From positions 372,001-436,000 of the forward strand of contig NZ_JAAAMH010000001.1 of the NCBI RefSeq assembly GCF_024105655.1: a stretch of 64,000 bases of DNA. Reading direction: 5' to 3'. The notes beneath the pieces are model-generated. The model was not told where the DNA came from. It saw only the letters and a list, made by a program, of their open reading frames with translations, and made no database searches. This document shows positions 40,772-50,915 of the stretch, one piece after another. Position 1 is the first letter of the stretch. Each line of letters starts with the position of its first letter. The translations under genes and the position numbers were made by a program. The DNA comes from Aliihoeflea sp. 40Bstr573 (GTDB lineage: Bacteria > Pseudomonadota > Alphaproteobacteria > Rhizobiales > Rhizobiaceae).

Positions 40772-41631
40772 TCGTCACCCTTCAGGCCATAGATGAAGAG
40801 GCCGTGCGCCTCGGCGCGCGCCACGGTCGTTGCGAAATCCAGAATGAAGGCCCGCTCCGCATCGAGCGCGATACCCTTCAATCCGGCCGCAAATGCGGCA
40901 TCGACCGTGTCGGGTCCGACTGCCGGCAGGTCAGCCCGCAGATCCTGGTCTGGCTTGGCGCATTTGACGAGCGCGCCGCCGCTTCGTCCGGCAAGCCGCC
41001 CGTGCCCACGCATGCCTGCAACGCGTTCGATCAGCCCCTCGGTTCCCTCGATGCCTTCGAGCGCGACCGCCCGCCCACCGATCGCGATTGCCGCCTGCCC
41101 GATGTCGAGAGCGCCGATGGCGCGGGCTGCTTGCGCCGCAGCTCGAATATCGCGCAAGTCGGCAGCCGAGGGCTTGGGGCCTGCAATCGGCCCTACCCCT
41201 GCAAGAAGGTCGGGCGCCAGTTCGTGCGCGCCGACGACCGTGATGCCGTGTGCTTCCAGATGGCCGATGATTGTCCGCAAGAGCACGTCGTCGCCGGATG
41301 CGAGCGCCCGGACGAGCCGCGGAAGCATGGCAACCAGCGCCCACGACCATCGGATCGCACTCAGCGCCGGCCGACGTGCCACCCCGCCCGCCATGACCAC
41401 GCGCTCGACGCCGGCCGAGTGCAGCATAGGCACGAGCCGGCCGAAATCCTCCACACGCAGCCAGCCATGGTCATGGCCGGTAAAGAGCGGCAGAGGCTCC
41501 GCCTCGCCCTCGATCAGGATGATGTAGGGCCGGACGCCCCGTGCGTTGAGGCTCTCGATGATTTCGACGGGCAGGCGTCCGCTGCCAGCGATAAGGCCGA
41601 TCCGCCCCCCTTCTCGATCAGTCCTCGTCAT
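40768..41631 (-). CDS. lpxI: UDP-2,3-diacylglucosamine diphosphatase LpxI
   Basis: LpxI cleaves UDP-diacylglucosamine to lipid X; it replaces LpxH in alphaproteobacteria. The 287-residue DUF1009 protein has GLIAGSGRLPVEI at the N terminus and the C-terminal domain with LVKCAKPDQDLRADLPAVGPDT and the DAERAFILD strand. It overlaps lpxA by 14 bases and lpxB by 4, between the enzymes that act before and after it. Confidence 0.95.
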   Translation of the reverse strand: MTRTDREGGRIGLIAGSGRLPVEIIESLNARGVRPYIILIEGEAEPLPLFTGHDHGWLRVEDFGRLVPMLHSAGVERVVMAGGVARRPALSAIRWSWALVAMLPRLVRALASGDDVLLRTIIGHLEAHGITVVGAHELAPDLLAGVGPIAGPKPSAADLRDIRAAAQAARAIGALDIGQAAIAIGGRAVALEGIEGTEGLIERVAGMRGHGRLAGRSGGALVKCAKPDQDLRADLPAVGPDTVDAAFAAGLKGIALDAERAFILDFATTVARAEAHGLFIYGLKGDD

Positions 41632-42448
41632 CGGTATCGACGCCGCGATCGCTCAGGGCCGGCACCGTGAAGTAGCGCTTTCCACGCGCCTGCAGGAAGG
41701 CGAGGATGTCTGCGACGGCGGGTGCATGCCCATATTCAGCGGCTACGAGCGGAATGGCTTCGGCAAGCGTCCGCCCTGGCGCGAACAGCATCTTGTAGGC
41801 TGCGCGCATCTCCATCAATTCGGCGCGCGAATAGCCGGAGCGCTTGATGCCGATGACGTTCAGCCCGCGCAGTTTCGCCCTGTCGCCAACCGCCATGCCA
41901 TAAGGGATAACGTCGCCCACGACGGCGGCATAGCCTCCGATGAAGGCGTGGTGCCCGACCCGCACGAACTGATGGACGGCGGCAAGCCCGCCGATCGTCA
42001 CGAAATCACCGATCTCGCTGTGCCCGCCGAGCGCCGTGGAGTTCGCCATGGTGACATTGTCGCCGACGATGCAGTCATGCGCGACATGGGACTGCGCCAT
42101 GAAATAGCCGTTCGCGCCGACGGTCGTCGCGCCGCGCGACGTATCGGTGCCCAGATTGAAGGTTACGCCCTCGCGGATTTCGCAGTTCGATCCCACCGTC
42201 AGCGTGGTGCGTCCGCCCTTGTGGCGTACGCTCTGCGGTGGCCCGCCGAGAACGGCATTCGGCCAGATTCGGCAGCCGGCACCGATCGTCGTCGCGCCCA
42301 GCACCGTTACGTGCCCAGCCATCCGCACCCCATCGCCGATCTCGGCATCGGGCCCGATATGGCAGAACGGCCCGACATGAACGCCAATGCCCAGCGCGGC
42401 GCCAGGCTCGACGACCGCGGACGGATGGATGAAGGTCTCGTCGGCCAT
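41618..42448 (-). CDS. lpxA: UDP-GlcNAc acyltransferase LpxA
   Basis: LpxA starts lipid A synthesis by adding a 3-hydroxyacyl chain to UDP-GlcNAc. The 276-residue protein begins with FIHPSAVVEPGAALG and continues as a left-handed beta helix of hexapeptide repeats, then the C-terminal helices (NVIGIKRSGYSRAELMEMRAAY). The catalytic histidine lies in QSHVAHDCIVGD. It follows fabZ by four bases. Confidence 0.96.
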   Translation of the reverse strand: MADETFIHPSAVVEPGAALGIGVHVGPFCHIGPDAEIGDGVRMAGHVTVLGATTIGAGCRIWPNAVLGGPPQSVRHKGGRTTLTVGSNCEIREGVTFNLGTDTSRGATTVGANGYFMAQSHVAHDCIVGDNVTMANSTALGGHSEIGDFVTIGGLAAVHQFVRVGHHAFIGGYAAVVGDVIPYGMAVGDRAKLRGLNVIGIKRSGYSRAELMEMRAAYKMLFAPGRTLAEAIPLVAAEYGHAPAVADILAFLQARGKRYFTVPALSDRGVDTDDED

Positions 42449-42452
42449 GGCG

Positions 42453-42920
42453 TCAGCCCTGCTTGGCCGACATCATGGCGGAAATCTCGGCTTCGGCGAC
42501 CTTGGCGCCATCGACGATGGCCTCGCAGCCGAAACGCCAGATGTTGCCACGCTGCTTCAGCTTCTTCACATGCATCTCAAGCCGATCGCCAGGCACCACC
42601 GGCTTGCGGAACTTTGCGCCGTCGATCGTCATGAAATAGACCAGCGAAGGCGTGGTTGCGGCGGTCTTGTTGATGCAGATCGCGCCAGCGGTCTGCGCCA
42701 TCGCCTCGATGATCAGGACACCGGGCATGACCGGGAAATCGGGAAAATGGCCGGTAAAATGCGGCTCGTTCATCGTCACGTTCTTGAGGCCGATGGCCGA
42801 TTCGTCGCCATTGATCTCGATGATCTTGTCGACAAGCAGGAACGGATAGCGATGCGGCAGAAGCTTCAGCAGTTCCTGAATGGTCAAAGTGTCGAGCGTG
42901 GTCGAATTCGCGTCAGTCAT
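42453..42920 (-). CDS. fabZ: 3-hydroxyacyl-ACP dehydratase FabZ
   Basis: FabZ dehydrates 3-hydroxyacyl-ACP in fatty acid elongation and so competes with LpxA/LpxD for the same substrates. The 155-residue hot-dog protein has [12 protein letters not shown] and the active-site [14 protein letters not shown] with the glutamate in EAMAQ. The ATG at 42920 gives the family length; it overlaps the end of lpxD by 8 bases. Confidence 0.96.
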   Translation of the reverse strand: MTDANSTTLDTLTIQELLKLLPHRYPFLLVDKIIEINGDESAIGLKNVTMNEPHFTGHFPDFPVMPGVLIIEAMAQTAGAICINKTAATTPSLVYFMTIDGAKFRKPVVPGDRLEMHVKKLKQRGNIWRFGCEAIVDGAKVAEAEISAMMSAKQG

Positions 42921-43974
42921 CGCCGCCTTCCTTGGTCTTTCGCGAGCCGGATACGAGCTTGCGGATGTAGGTGACTTCACGGAAGAAGTCTTTCATCGGC
43001 TGGGCCGGCATGCCGCCCCAGCGCCCGCCCTCCGGAATGTCGTGCATCACCCCGCTGGCGGCCGCAACCGCGGCGCCGGTGCCGATCGTGACGTGATCTG
43101 CAAGGCCAACACGCCCCCCCAGCATCACATAGTCGCCGAGCGTCACGGAGCCGGACAGGCCGCAATGCCCGGCGATCACGCAGCCGCGCCCCAGCCGCAC
43201 ATTGTGGGCGATCTGGACGAGGTTATCGATCTTGGTCCCCTCGCCGATCACCGTGTCCGACATCGCTCCGCGATCCACGGTCGTGTTCGCGCCGATCTCG
43301 ACGTCGTCCTGGATGATCACGCGACCGATCTGCGGCATCTTCTCCGGACCGCGCGGTCCGGTCACGAAACCGAAGCCATCCTGGCCGATCTGTGCGCCGC
43401 CATAGATCAAGACGCGATTGCCCAGGAGCGCGAACTGCACCGACGCGTTCGGTCCGATGAAGCAATCGCGGCCAACGCGGCAGTTGCGGCCGACGACCGC
43501 ATTGGGCGCGACCACCGTACCGGCGCCGACATGCGCACCAGCGCCAATCACTGCGCCCGGCTCGATCACCGCGCCGTCCTCGACATGCGCCGTCGGATCG
43601 ACGAAGGCCCGATCCGAGATGCCGGTTTCCGAGGTCAAGGGGATTGGCTTGGCGGCCGATGGAAAAAGCAGCCGCCCGACCGTGGCGAACGCATACTGGG
43701 GTTTGCGCGAAACGAGAACGGCAATGCCGGCGGGCACCTGATCGGCGACATCGGCGGTGCACAGCACAGCCGTTGCCTTCAGTCCCGTCAGATGATGCGC
43801 GTTGCGCTTGCCATCGACGAAGACGAGGGCGCCGTCGCCTGCTTCCGACACGGGCGCAATCCGGTTCACCGGTGTCTCGGCGTAAGCGGCATTGGCGAGA
43901 TCCGCGCCTGTCAGCGCGGCAATCTCGCCAACCGAGAAAAGTCTCGCCGGCTCAAAGAAGAGCGGATCTGTCAT
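42913..43974 (-). CDS. lpxD: UDP-3-O-acylglucosamine N-acyltransferase LpxD
   Basis: LpxD adds the second hydroxyacyl chain in lipid A synthesis. The 353-residue protein has a UDP-binding N-terminal domain (to about 105) and a left-handed beta helix starting at [14 protein letters not shown], with the catalytic histidine region [11 protein letters not shown]. The C-terminal helix ends in a lysine/arginine-rich tail. It is about 50 bases after bamA. Confidence 0.96.
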   Translation of the reverse strand: MTDPLFFEPARLFSVGEIAALTGADLANAAYAETPVNRIAPVSEAGDGALVFVDGKRNAHHLTGLKATAVLCTADVADQVPAGIAVLVSRKPQYAFATVGRLLFPSAAKPIPLTSETGISDRAFVDPTAHVEDGAVIEPGAVIGAGAHVGAGTVVAPNAVVGRNCRVGRDCFIGPNASVQFALLGNRVLIYGGAQIGQDGFGFVTGPRGPEKMPQIGRVIIQDDVEIGANTTVDRGAMSDTVIGEGTKIDNLVQIAHNVRLGRGCVIAGHCGLSGSVTLGDYVMLGGRVGLADHVTIGTGAAVAAASGVMHDIPEGGRWGGMPAQPMKDFFREVTYIRKLVSGSRKTKEGGDD

Positions 43975-44024
43975 TCATGCCTGCACTTTCGGGGCGTCAC
44001 CCGCCCCGAAAAGCGTCTCGCCCC

Positions 44025-46409
44025 TTAGAATCGGGTCGAGATGCCGAAGCTGAAATTCTGGACGTCGTCGGTGTCTTCCTTGGCGACCGGCACCGCGTAG
44101 TCCACGCGGATCGGGCCGAAAGGTGACGCCCAGAGGATGCCCGCACCAACCGAGGCGCGCAGCGCTGCGTCGGTTCCCCCGACATTTGTCGCGCCGGCAA
44201 TTCCACCCGGGAAGCCGTGCAGTGACGCAGCATCGGCAAACACCGCACCGCGCAGACCAAGGCTTTGCGGCAGAGCCGGGATCGGGAACTGCGCTTCAGC
44301 CGAGGCGTGGAAATATGTCGTTCCACCCAGATGATCGCCGGTCACCGTATCGACCGGCCCGATCCCGTTGAAATCGAAGCCACGAATGATGCGGTCGTTG
44401 GAACGGAACAGGTCGAACACGCGCAGGCCATCATCGCCGAAGCCCTCGATATGGCCTGCACCCGCCGTCAGGACGCCGACGAGGTCGAGTTCTTCGGAGA
44501 GCGTGCGATAGTAGTTGCCGCGCGTCGTGAACTTCACCCAGTTCGCATCGCCCCCAAGACCGGCAACTTCTGTCGTGAACGACGCATAGAAGCCGTCGCG
44601 CGGGTTCTGCATGTTGTCGATCGTGTTGTAGACGAGACCACCACTGACCGACGACTTTATCCACGGGCTCTGCGATTCAATTGCGCTCTGCAGAACGGGC
44701 GAGATGTCGCACAGCGAAGGATCGAAATTGCCGGCCGCATCCAGGCAGCCATCGCGATAATCATAGGATTCACGCGTGTAGTTGTAGGCAAGCTGCGTGC
44801 TCAGCGCTTCGGTGATCGGCAGGCCAAAGCGGATCGTGCCGCCATCGACCTGGCTTTCATAGGTGTCGAACTCTCGCGTCTGGCGGAAGATGTCGAAACC
44901 GGCCGCAATGCGGCGTCCGAGGAAGTAGGGCTCGGTAAAAGACAGCGAGTAATCGCGCGAATCGCGACCGCCCGAAGCGGCGACGCGGATGAACTGGCCG
45001 CGGCCAAGGAAGTTGCGCTCGCTGACCGAGCCTTCGACCGAGACGCCAGAGCCCCGATTGATCGTCTCGCCGGTCGAATAGCCGGCACCGATCGAGAACT
45101 CGCCGGTCGCCTTCTCGACGACCTCGACCACGAGCACGACCTGGTCGGGCTGCGAACCGGGCGCGGTCGCGATGTTGACCGATTCGAAGAAGTCGAGGCG
45201 CTCGAGGCGGCGGCGCGCCCGCTGCACCATGATCTGGTTGAAGGCATCGCCTTCGCTGAGATCGAACTCGCGGCGTATGACGTAGTCGCGCGTGCGGGTG
45301 TTGCCGCGGATTTCGATCCGCTCGACATAGGCACGCGGGCCTTCGTCAACCGTGTAGACGACGTCGATTGTGCGGGTCTCGAAGTTGCGGTTGCCGCGCG
45401 GCGTGACCTGCGCGAACGCATAGCCGGAACCTGCAACGTCCTCGGTCAGCCCGACGATCGAGCTTTCGACGTCGGCGGCGTTGTAGATTCCGCCTTCCCG
45501 CGTATCGATGCTGCGACGGTAGGTTTCGGCGTCCACACCGGGAATCGAGCTCTCGATGGCAACATTGCCGAACGTGTAGCGCTGGCCTTCGTCGATCGTG
45601 AAGACGATCGAGTACTCGTTCGTCGCTTCGTTGAACTGCGCATCGGACGAGAGAACACGGAAATCCGCATAGCCGCGATTGTAGTAGAAGCGGCGAAGCG
45701 CCTCTTCGTCCGCGCGCAGACGGTCGGCATCATAGATGTCGTTGCGCGTCAGCCAGGACAGGAAATTCGACTGGCGTGTCGATACGACGTCACGCAGGCG
45801 ACCGTCGCTGAATGCCTGGTTGCCCTCGAAGGTGATCGAACCGATCTTGGTGCGGTCGCCTTCCTGGATCTGGTAGACGACGTTGACGCGGTTGTCGCCG
45901 AGATCGACGGTCTGCGCGGTCACGGTGGTGTCGTCACGGCCGACGCGGGCATAGGCCTGACGGATCGCCTCGATGTCGGAGTTCATCGTGTCGGCCGAGT
46001 AGGCGCCACGCGGACGAAGCTGCACGGCAGCCGAAAGCGCGTCGTCCTTTACGCGCGAATTGCCTTGGAACAGGACCTGGTTGACGATCGAGTATTCGGA
46101 AACCTCGACCACCAGCGTCGAGCCGGACTGGTTGATGCGGACATCCGAGAAAAGTCGCGTTTCGAACAGGCGCACGACGGCGGCGTTGATGTCCGCGCTG
46201 TCGAACTGGACCCCGGGCCGAATGCCCAGATTGCCGATTACGGTCTCGTCGCTGACGCGCTGATTCCCCCGGACATCGATGCTGCTGACGACTGCTGCAT
46301 ATGCTGCGCCCGCCCCCGCAAGCTGAACCGCAACCGATCCTGACGCGACGATCGCGGCCGAAAGTGCCATCGCCGACGCGGCGCCTTTGAAACTCGAAGC
46401 TGCCTTCAT
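44025..46409 (-). CDS. bamA: Outer membrane assembly factor BamA
   Basis: BamA folds and inserts beta-barrel proteins into the outer membrane. The 794-residue protein has a signal peptide (about 1-38), five POTRA domains (beginning SSIDVRGNQRVSDETV and ending about residue 440) and a C-terminal barrel with IRGFDFNGIGP (the VRGF-type lid motif) and a terminal phenylalanine (FGISTRF). The ATG at 46409 starts the signal peptide. A promoter inside an inverted repeat lies 70-115 bases upstream, so bamA need not depend only on the rpsB-rseP transcripts. Confidence 0.96.
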   Translation of the reverse strand: MKAASSFKGAASAMALSAAIVASGSVAVQLAGAGAAYAAVVSSIDVRGNQRVSDETVIGNLGIRPGVQFDSADINAAVVRLFETRLFSDVRINQSGSTLVVEVSEYSIVNQVLFQGNSRVKDDALSAAVQLRPRGAYSADTMNSDIEAIRQAYARVGRDDTTVTAQTVDLGDNRVNVVYQIQEGDRTKIGSITFEGNQAFSDGRLRDVVSTRQSNFLSWLTRNDIYDADRLRADEEALRRFYYNRGYADFRVLSSDAQFNEATNEYSIVFTIDEGQRYTFGNVAIESSIPGVDAETYRRSIDTREGGIYNAADVESSIVGLTEDVAGSGYAFAQVTPRGNRNFETRTIDVVYTVDEGPRAYVERIEIRGNTRTRDYVIRREFDLSEGDAFNQIMVQRARRRLERLDFFESVNIATAPGSQPDQVVLVVEVVEKATGEFSIGAGYSTGETINRGSGVSVEGSVSERNFLGRGQFIRVAASGGRDSRDYSLSFTEPYFLGRRIAAGFDIFRQTREFDTYESQVDGGTIRFGLPITEALSTQLAYNYTRESYDYRDGCLDAAGNFDPSLCDISPVLQSAIESQSPWIKSSVSGGLVYNTIDNMQNPRDGFYASFTTEVAGLGGDANWVKFTTRGNYYRTLSEELDLVGVLTAGAGHIEGFGDDGLRVFDLFRSNDRIIRGFDFNGIGPVDTVTGDHLGGTTYFHASAEAQFPIPALPQSLGLRGAVFADAASLHGFPGGIAGATNVGGTDAALRASVGAGILWASPFGPIRVDYAVPVAKEDTDDVQNFSFGISTRF

Positions 46410-46483
46410 TTGGCTTACAAACCTTTTGTTCTCGTTGTCCCCGTGGCGAGAAGAGACCGGACTGAGCCGCAAAACCCCATACG

Positions 46484-46512
46484 GTATTAACCGGATTTTC
46501 CCTACACGCAAG
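46484..46512 (-). promoter_or_regulatory. Internal promoter before bamA
   Basis: On the minus strand CTTGCG (46512-46507) and TAATAC (46489-46484) are exactly 17 bases apart, about 75 bases before the bamA ATG. Confidence 0.55.
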
Positions 46513-46525
46513 GCTGCCGGTTAAT
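46486..46525. repeat. Inverted repeat framing the bamA promoter
   Basis: ATTAACCGG (46486-46494) and CCGGTTAAT (46517-46525) are a perfect 9-base dyad with a 22-base centre. One arm overlaps the -10 element and the other lies just upstream of the -35, the layout of a repressor or activator site. Confidence 0.6.
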
Positions 46526-46616
46526 TTGCATTTACTAAGTCCGAAAGCGTGGCATTCGCGTCACGCAAATTCCCATCCATGGTAAATGGAGCCTGAATTT
46601 TCAGGGTGTTGCGCCG

Positions 46617-47753
46617 TCAGCAGCCGAATATGTCGTTCCAGAAAACGAACGCCATGAAGCCCAGAACGAACAGCATCCCTACCTTGTAGAACCCCTCCAT
46701 CACCCGTTCCGAAACCGGTCGTCCGCGAACGGCTTCAGCGGCATAGAAGACCAGATGCCCGCCGTCCAGAGGGGGAATGGGCAGAAGGTTGAGGAAACCT
46801 ATTCCGACCGACAAAAGCGCGATGAACTGCACCACCCACATCGGCCCCATCGAGGCCGCCTGCCCCGACATCTCGGCGATTCGAACCGGACCGCCAAGCT
46901 GGCACTTGTCCTCGCGTCCGGTCGCGAAGCGCTGCAGGAAGTGTCCTGTTCGCGCGATGATATGGCCCGTTTCGGTGACCGCCTCGCCGAGCGCCTCGAC
47001 GGGCCCGTAGGCAATCTGGCGAGGCTGGCCGAGTTCCTCGTTGTTGACGACGCCGATGATGCCGATGCGAATCGTGTTGCCGAGCGCGTCTGTCTGCTCG
47101 GAAAGCTCCGGCGTCGCCGTCAGCTCGATCTCCTGCCCCTCGCGGAGCATGACGAAGGTCAGTTCGTCGCCGGCGCGCGCCGAGACGACGCGCTGGACAT
47201 CGCCGAAGGTCGAGATTCGCGTGCCGTTGACCGAGACGAAACGGTCGCCCGGCTCGAAACCCGCCTCGGCGGCCGGCGTGTCCGGCCGGACTTCGGCGAC
47301 GGTTGGTTCGGCGACGTAGCGTCCGTAAGCGGCGAACATCACGGCGAACACGGCGATGGTCAAAAGGAAGTTGAAGATCGGCCCGGCAGCGACCGTCGCC
47401 GCCCGTTTCCAGACCGGCTGCGTGTGGAACGCGACACGACGCAGTTCTTCGGTCAGTTGCGCGGTTGCCGATGCATCCGGCTCGCTCGTCACGCTCATGT
47501 CGCCGACGAACTTGACGTAACCGCCGAGCGGCACCGCGGAGATCTTCCAGCGCGTCCCCCGCTTGTCTTTGAAGCCGAAAAGCTCGGGACCGAACCCGAT
47601 CGAGAAGGCCTCAACGCCTATGCCGCACCAGCGGCCGACGAGATAGTGCCCCATTTCATGGACGAAGACGACGACCGCGAGCACCAGGATGAAGGGAACG
47701 AGCGTGCCCAGAAGGAGCCCGCCTGTTCCGAATATGCCCGTCAGGAAGTCCAA
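46617..47753 (-). CDS. rseP: Site-2 protease RseP
   Basis: RseP is the inner-membrane metalloprotease that cleaves anti-sigma factors and leftover signal peptides. The 378-residue protein has H32-E33-x2-H36 (FVHEMGHY) in the first helix, one PDZ domain (about 125-200: VRPDTPAAEAGFEPGDRFV) and the third zinc ligand in LLPIPPLDGGHL. The E. coli enzyme has two PDZ domains and is longer; a single one is usual in alphaproteobacteria. It lies between cdsA and bamA, as in most proteobacteria. Confidence 0.95.
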   Translation of the reverse strand: MDFLTGIFGTGGLLLGTLVPFILVLAVVVFVHEMGHYLVGRWCGIGVEAFSIGFGPELFGFKDKRGTRWKISAVPLGGYVKFVGDMSVTSEPDASATAQLTEELRRVAFHTQPVWKRAATVAAGPIFNFLLTIAVFAVMFAAYGRYVAEPTVAEVRPDTPAAEAGFEPGDRFVSVNGTRISTFGDVQRVVSARAGDELTFVMLREGQEIELTATPELSEQTDALGNTIRIGIIGVVNNEELGQPRQIAYGPVEALGEAVTETGHIIARTGHFLQRFATGREDKCQLGGPVRIAEMSGQAASMGPMWVVQFIALLSVGIGFLNLLPIPPLDGGHLVFYAAEAVRGRPVSERVMEGFYKVGMLFVLGFMAFVFWNDIFGC

Positions 47754-47840
47754 TTCATCGCCCCTTTTAGGTTCAGTCGTAACTCATGTCCGTTGCGGAC
47801 AAATCGCGGCGTTTCGGTGGCTCCGACGGCAGACCGTCGG

Positions 47841-48680
47841 TCAAAAGAACGCCAGCGCCGGCCTGTCGGCGTCAGCCAGCACGGCCCCCACCACGTAAAG
47901 CAGCAAGCTTGCCGCAACCAGACCATCGACGCGGTCCATCACGCCGCCATGGCCGGGAATGAGCTTGCTCGAATCCTTCACCTGAAAGCGACGCTTCAGC
48001 CACGATTCGAAAAGATCGCCGATCTGCGATCCGATCGACAAGGCGAGGATCAGGGCTAGCAGCGCCCCTACCGCAAGCCGCGTCTCCATCATGAAGGCGG
48101 CAAACATTCCGAAAACGAGCGCGAAGACCGCACCGCCCGCCGCCCCGCTCCAGGTCTTTCCCGGCGAGATCGACGGCGCGAGCTTCGGCCCGCCGAAGGT
48201 CCGACCGACGAAGTACGCCATGATGTCGGTCGCCCACACCACGACGAAGACGAAGACCACCGCCTTCAGGCCCGCGACGTCGCTGCCGCGCAGGAGCGCC
48301 AGCGAGAGTGCGGCAAGGCTCGCATAGGCAAGGCCGGTCGCGTTCCACCGCGTCGACCCCAGCATCGGCGCGGCGAAGAAAGCAAGGAGAACGAGCGCTG
48401 CGACCATCACGAAGCTCAGCGCACCGCCCGGCGCCGTGAGGACGATGATGCCTGCCGTCGTCATGAGGAGGGCCGACACTTGCCTCTCGGACGCTGTCGT
48501 TTGCGCCTTGGTCATCTTCAGCCATTCGTAGAACACGGCTGCGCCGATGCCCGCGCACAACATGCGAAAGGAGAAGCCGCCGACCCAGGTCACGATCAGC
48601 GTCACCGCGACCATCACGACCGCCGAAAGAATGCGCAGCCGCAATTCCTTGGTCAGAAACGTCTGGCTTGCCTCGCTCAA
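47841..48680 (-). CDS. cdsA: Phosphatidate cytidylyltransferase CdsA
   Basis: CdsA makes CDP-diacylglycerol, the precursor of all phospholipids. The 279-residue membrane protein has about seven or eight hydrophobic helices and the family block [12 protein letters not shown], followed by [16 protein letters not shown] and [19 protein letters not shown]. It overlaps the end of uppS as ATGA. Confidence 0.96.
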   Translation of the reverse strand: MSEASQTFLTKELRLRILSAVVMVAVTLIVTWVGGFSFRMLCAGIGAAVFYEWLKMTKAQTTASERQVSALLMTTAGIIVLTAPGGALSFVMVAALVLLAFFAAPMLGSTRWNATGLAYASLAALSLALLRGSDVAGLKAVVFVFVVVWATDIMAYFVGRTFGGPKLAPSISPGKTWSGAAGGAVFALVFGMFAAFMMETRLAVGALLALILALSIGSQIGDLFESWLKRRFQVKDSSKLIPGHGGVMDRVDGLVAASLLLYVVGAVLADADRPALAFF

Positions 48681-49396
48681 GATGACGCCTCGCGCGCCTC
48701 GACGGCGCCGAAGCGGCGTTCGCGATTGGCGAAGGAGGCCAGCGCGCGGTCAAGTTCCGCCCGGTCGAAATCCGGCCAGAAGCAGGGCAGGAACACGAAC
48801 TCCGAATAGGCCGCCTGCCACAGGAGAAAGTTCGAAAGCCTCTGCTCGCCGCTCGTGCGGATGATGAGGTCGGGATCGGGGATGTCGGCGGTATCGAGGG
48901 CGCCGCCCAGCATCTCGGGCGTGATGGACTGCGGATCGAGATGCCCATCGGCAGCCAGTTGCGCCAGATGGCACGCCGCGCGCACGATCTCGTCGCGCGA
49001 TCCGTAGTTGAAGGCGATGACGAGGTTCATCGCCGTATTTTCGTGCGTCAGCGCTTCTGCGTCGGTGATGAGCTGGCGGATGTCCGGCTCCAGCGTGTCG
49101 CGCCCGCCGATCATGCGCACGCGCACGCCGTTGCGATGAAGGTCCGCGAGGTCGCGGCGGATGAAGAGCTTCAAGAGCCCCATCAGGTCGCTGATCTCGG
49201 CTGCCGGACGCGACCAGTTCTCCGAGGAAAACGCATAGAGCGTCAGCCACTTGACGCCGCTCGCGCCAACATTGCGAACCGTCTTGCGCAGCGCCTCGAC
49301 GCCAGCGCGATGTCCGGCTGCCCGCGGCAGGCCACGCGCCTGCGCCCAGCGGCCGTTGCCGTCCATGATGATCGCGATATGCGCGGGAGTGGTCAC
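48677..49396 (-). CDS. uppS: Undecaprenyl diphosphate synthase UppS
   Basis: UppS extends farnesyl diphosphate to the C55 carrier for peptidoglycan and LPS. The 239-residue enzyme has [14 protein letters not shown] with catalytic D12, the GHRAG loop, [13 protein letters not shown] and the C-terminal [18 protein letters not shown]. It follows frr by 36 bases and overlaps cdsA. Confidence 0.96.
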   Translation of the reverse strand: MTTPAHIAIIMDGNGRWAQARGLPRAAGHRAGVEALRKTVRNVGASGVKWLTLYAFSSENWSRPAAEISDLMGLLKLFIRRDLADLHRNGVRVRMIGGRDTLEPDIRQLITDAEALTHENTAMNLVIAFNYGSRDEIVRAACHLAQLAADGHLDPQSITPEMLGGALDTADIPDPDLIIRTSGEQRLSNFLLWQAAYSEFVFLPCFWPDFDRAELDRALASFANRERRFGAVEAREASS

Positions 49397-49432
49397 CGGC
49401 TCTCCAGTTCCCGAGGCTTCGGGGCGCAGGTC

Positions 49433-49993
49433 CTAGACCTGCATGATCTCGGCTTCCTTGTCGGCCAGAAGGCCGTCGATCTGCTTGATCGTCTCGTCCG
49501 TCAGTTTTTGAACGCGCTCGGACTGGACCTTGGACTCGTCCTGGCTGATCGCGCCGTCCTTCTCGGCCTTCTTGGCGATTTCCATGCCGTCACGGCGCAC
49601 GTGGCGGGCGGCCACCTTGGCCTGCTCGGTATACTGGTGCGCGATCTTGACGAGGTCGCGGCGGCGTTCTTCGTTGAGCTCGGGCAGCGGGATGCGCAGA
49701 TTGCTGCCGTCGACGATCGGGTTGAGACCAAGGTTGGATTCGCGGATCGCGCGGTCGACCGCGCCGACAAGCTGCTTGTCCCATACGGAAACCGCCAGCA
49801 TGCGCGATTCCGGCACCGTGACGGTCGCGACCTGGTTGATCGGCATGGGTGAACCATAGGCCTGCACGACCACGGGATCGAGCAGATTGCTGGAAGCGCG
49901 GCCAGTCCGCAGCGATGCCAGGTCATGCTTGAACGCCGAGATCGCGCCGTCCATCCTGCGCTGCATATCCTTGAAGTCAACGCCTTCGCTCAT
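49433..49993 (-). CDS. frr: Ribosome recycling factor
   Basis: RRF splits post-termination ribosomes together with EF-G. The 186-residue all-alpha/beta protein has the expected [25 protein letters not shown] start and the [16 protein letters not shown] helix. It follows pyrH by 92 bases, the conserved rpsB-tsf-pyrH-frr order. Confidence 0.97.
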   Translation of the reverse strand: MSEGVDFKDMQRRMDGAISAFKHDLASLRTGRASSNLLDPVVVQAYGSPMPINQVATVTVPESRMLAVSVWDKQLVGAVDRAIRESNLGLNPIVDGSNLRIPLPELNEERRRDLVKIAHQYTEQAKVAARHVRRDGMEIAKKAEKDGAISQDESKVQSERVQKLTDETIKQIDGLLADKEAEIMQV

Positions 49994-50085
49994 CTTCGTC
50001 TCCTCTGCCGGCCGTGCCGGTCCGTCTTTTGTCTGGCCCGTGGCCGGCGTGCCGGCCCGTCACTTTCCGTAAGGTTTGCTGCCTG

Positions 50086-50808
50086 TCAGGCGTCGGCCAC
50101 AACCGTGCAGCGCCCTTCCCCGCGCAGAATGGCGCCGAGACCGCCCTGCTCATGAATAGAGTAGACGATTATCGGAATGTGGTTCTCGCGCGCAAGCGCA
50201 ATCGCCGCCGTATCCATGATCGCCAGGCCTTTGACCAGTACTTCTTCATGCGTGATCGTGTCGAAACGCGTCGCGGTCGGATCCTTCTTGGGATCGGCGG
50301 AATAGACGCCATCGACCTGCGTGCCCTTCAAAAGCGCGTTCGCACCGATCTCCGCTGCACGCAGCGCGGCAGCGGAATCGGTCGTGAAGAAGGGGTTGCC
50401 GGTCCCGCCGGCGAAGATCACCACCTTGCCCTGGTCCATGTAGGCCGTGGCCTGGCGCTGGGAAAAGCTTTCGCAAAGCTCCGGCATGGCGATTGCCGAC
50501 AGAACGACGGCATCGACACCGAGCTTGATCAGGGAGGTGCGCAGCGCCAACGAGTTGATGACCGTCGCGAGCATGCCCATGTGGTCGCCCGTCACGCGGT
50601 CCCCGCCCTTGGACGCCACCGCTACACCGCGAAAGATGTTGCCGCCGCCGATCACCACCGCGACCTCGACCCCCATGGACCGGGCCTCGGAAATGTCAGC
50701 GGCGATCTGGTCGACGATGGAGACGTCGATCCCGAAGCCCTGCGATCCCATCAGGGCCTCGCCCGATGCCTTGAGAAGGATGCGCTTGTATCGCGGGGCC
50801 TGGCTCAT
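50086..50808 (-). CDS. pyrH: Uridylate kinase PyrH
   Basis: PyrH phosphorylates UMP to UDP for RNA and sugar nucleotides. The 240-residue amino-acid-kinase-fold protein has YKRILLKASGEALMG, the AVVIGGGNIFRG loop and AGGTGNPFFTTDSAAALRA. The frame is open upstream, but the ATG at 50808 with AGAGAG before it gives the family length. A terminator separates it from tsf. Confidence 0.97.
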   Translation of the reverse strand: MSQAPRYKRILLKASGEALMGSQGFGIDVSIVDQIAADISEARSMGVEVAVVIGGGNIFRGVAVASKGGDRVTGDHMGMLATVINSLALRTSLIKLGVDAVVLSAIAMPELCESFSQRQATAYMDQGKVVIFAGGTGNPFFTTDSAAALRAAEIGANALLKGTQVDGVYSADPKKDPTATRFDTITHEEVLVKGLAIMDTAAIALARENHIPIIVYSIHEQGGLGAILRGEGRCTVVADA

Positions 50809-50859
50809 GAAACTCTCTTCTCGCAGTGATTGGGATCGAAACCCGGTGTCAGATACATG

Positions 50860-50893
50860 AAAGGGCACCGCCGTGTCACCCGGCGATGCCCTT
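50860..50893 (-). terminator. Terminator or attenuator between tsf and pyrH
   Basis: On the minus strand GGGCATCGCCG pairs with CGGCGGTGCCC (arms near 50891-50881 and 50873-50863, one wobble pair), followed by TTTCAT. It lies 23 bases after the tsf stop. Confidence 0.65.
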
Positions 50894-50915
50894 CGTTTCT
50901 GTGCAGGAAGGCGTC

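Noticed and set aside
44265-46343. A plus-strand frame of 692 codons inside bamA
   Set aside because: It is a shadow of bamA, with a His/Asp/Arg-rich product and no motif.
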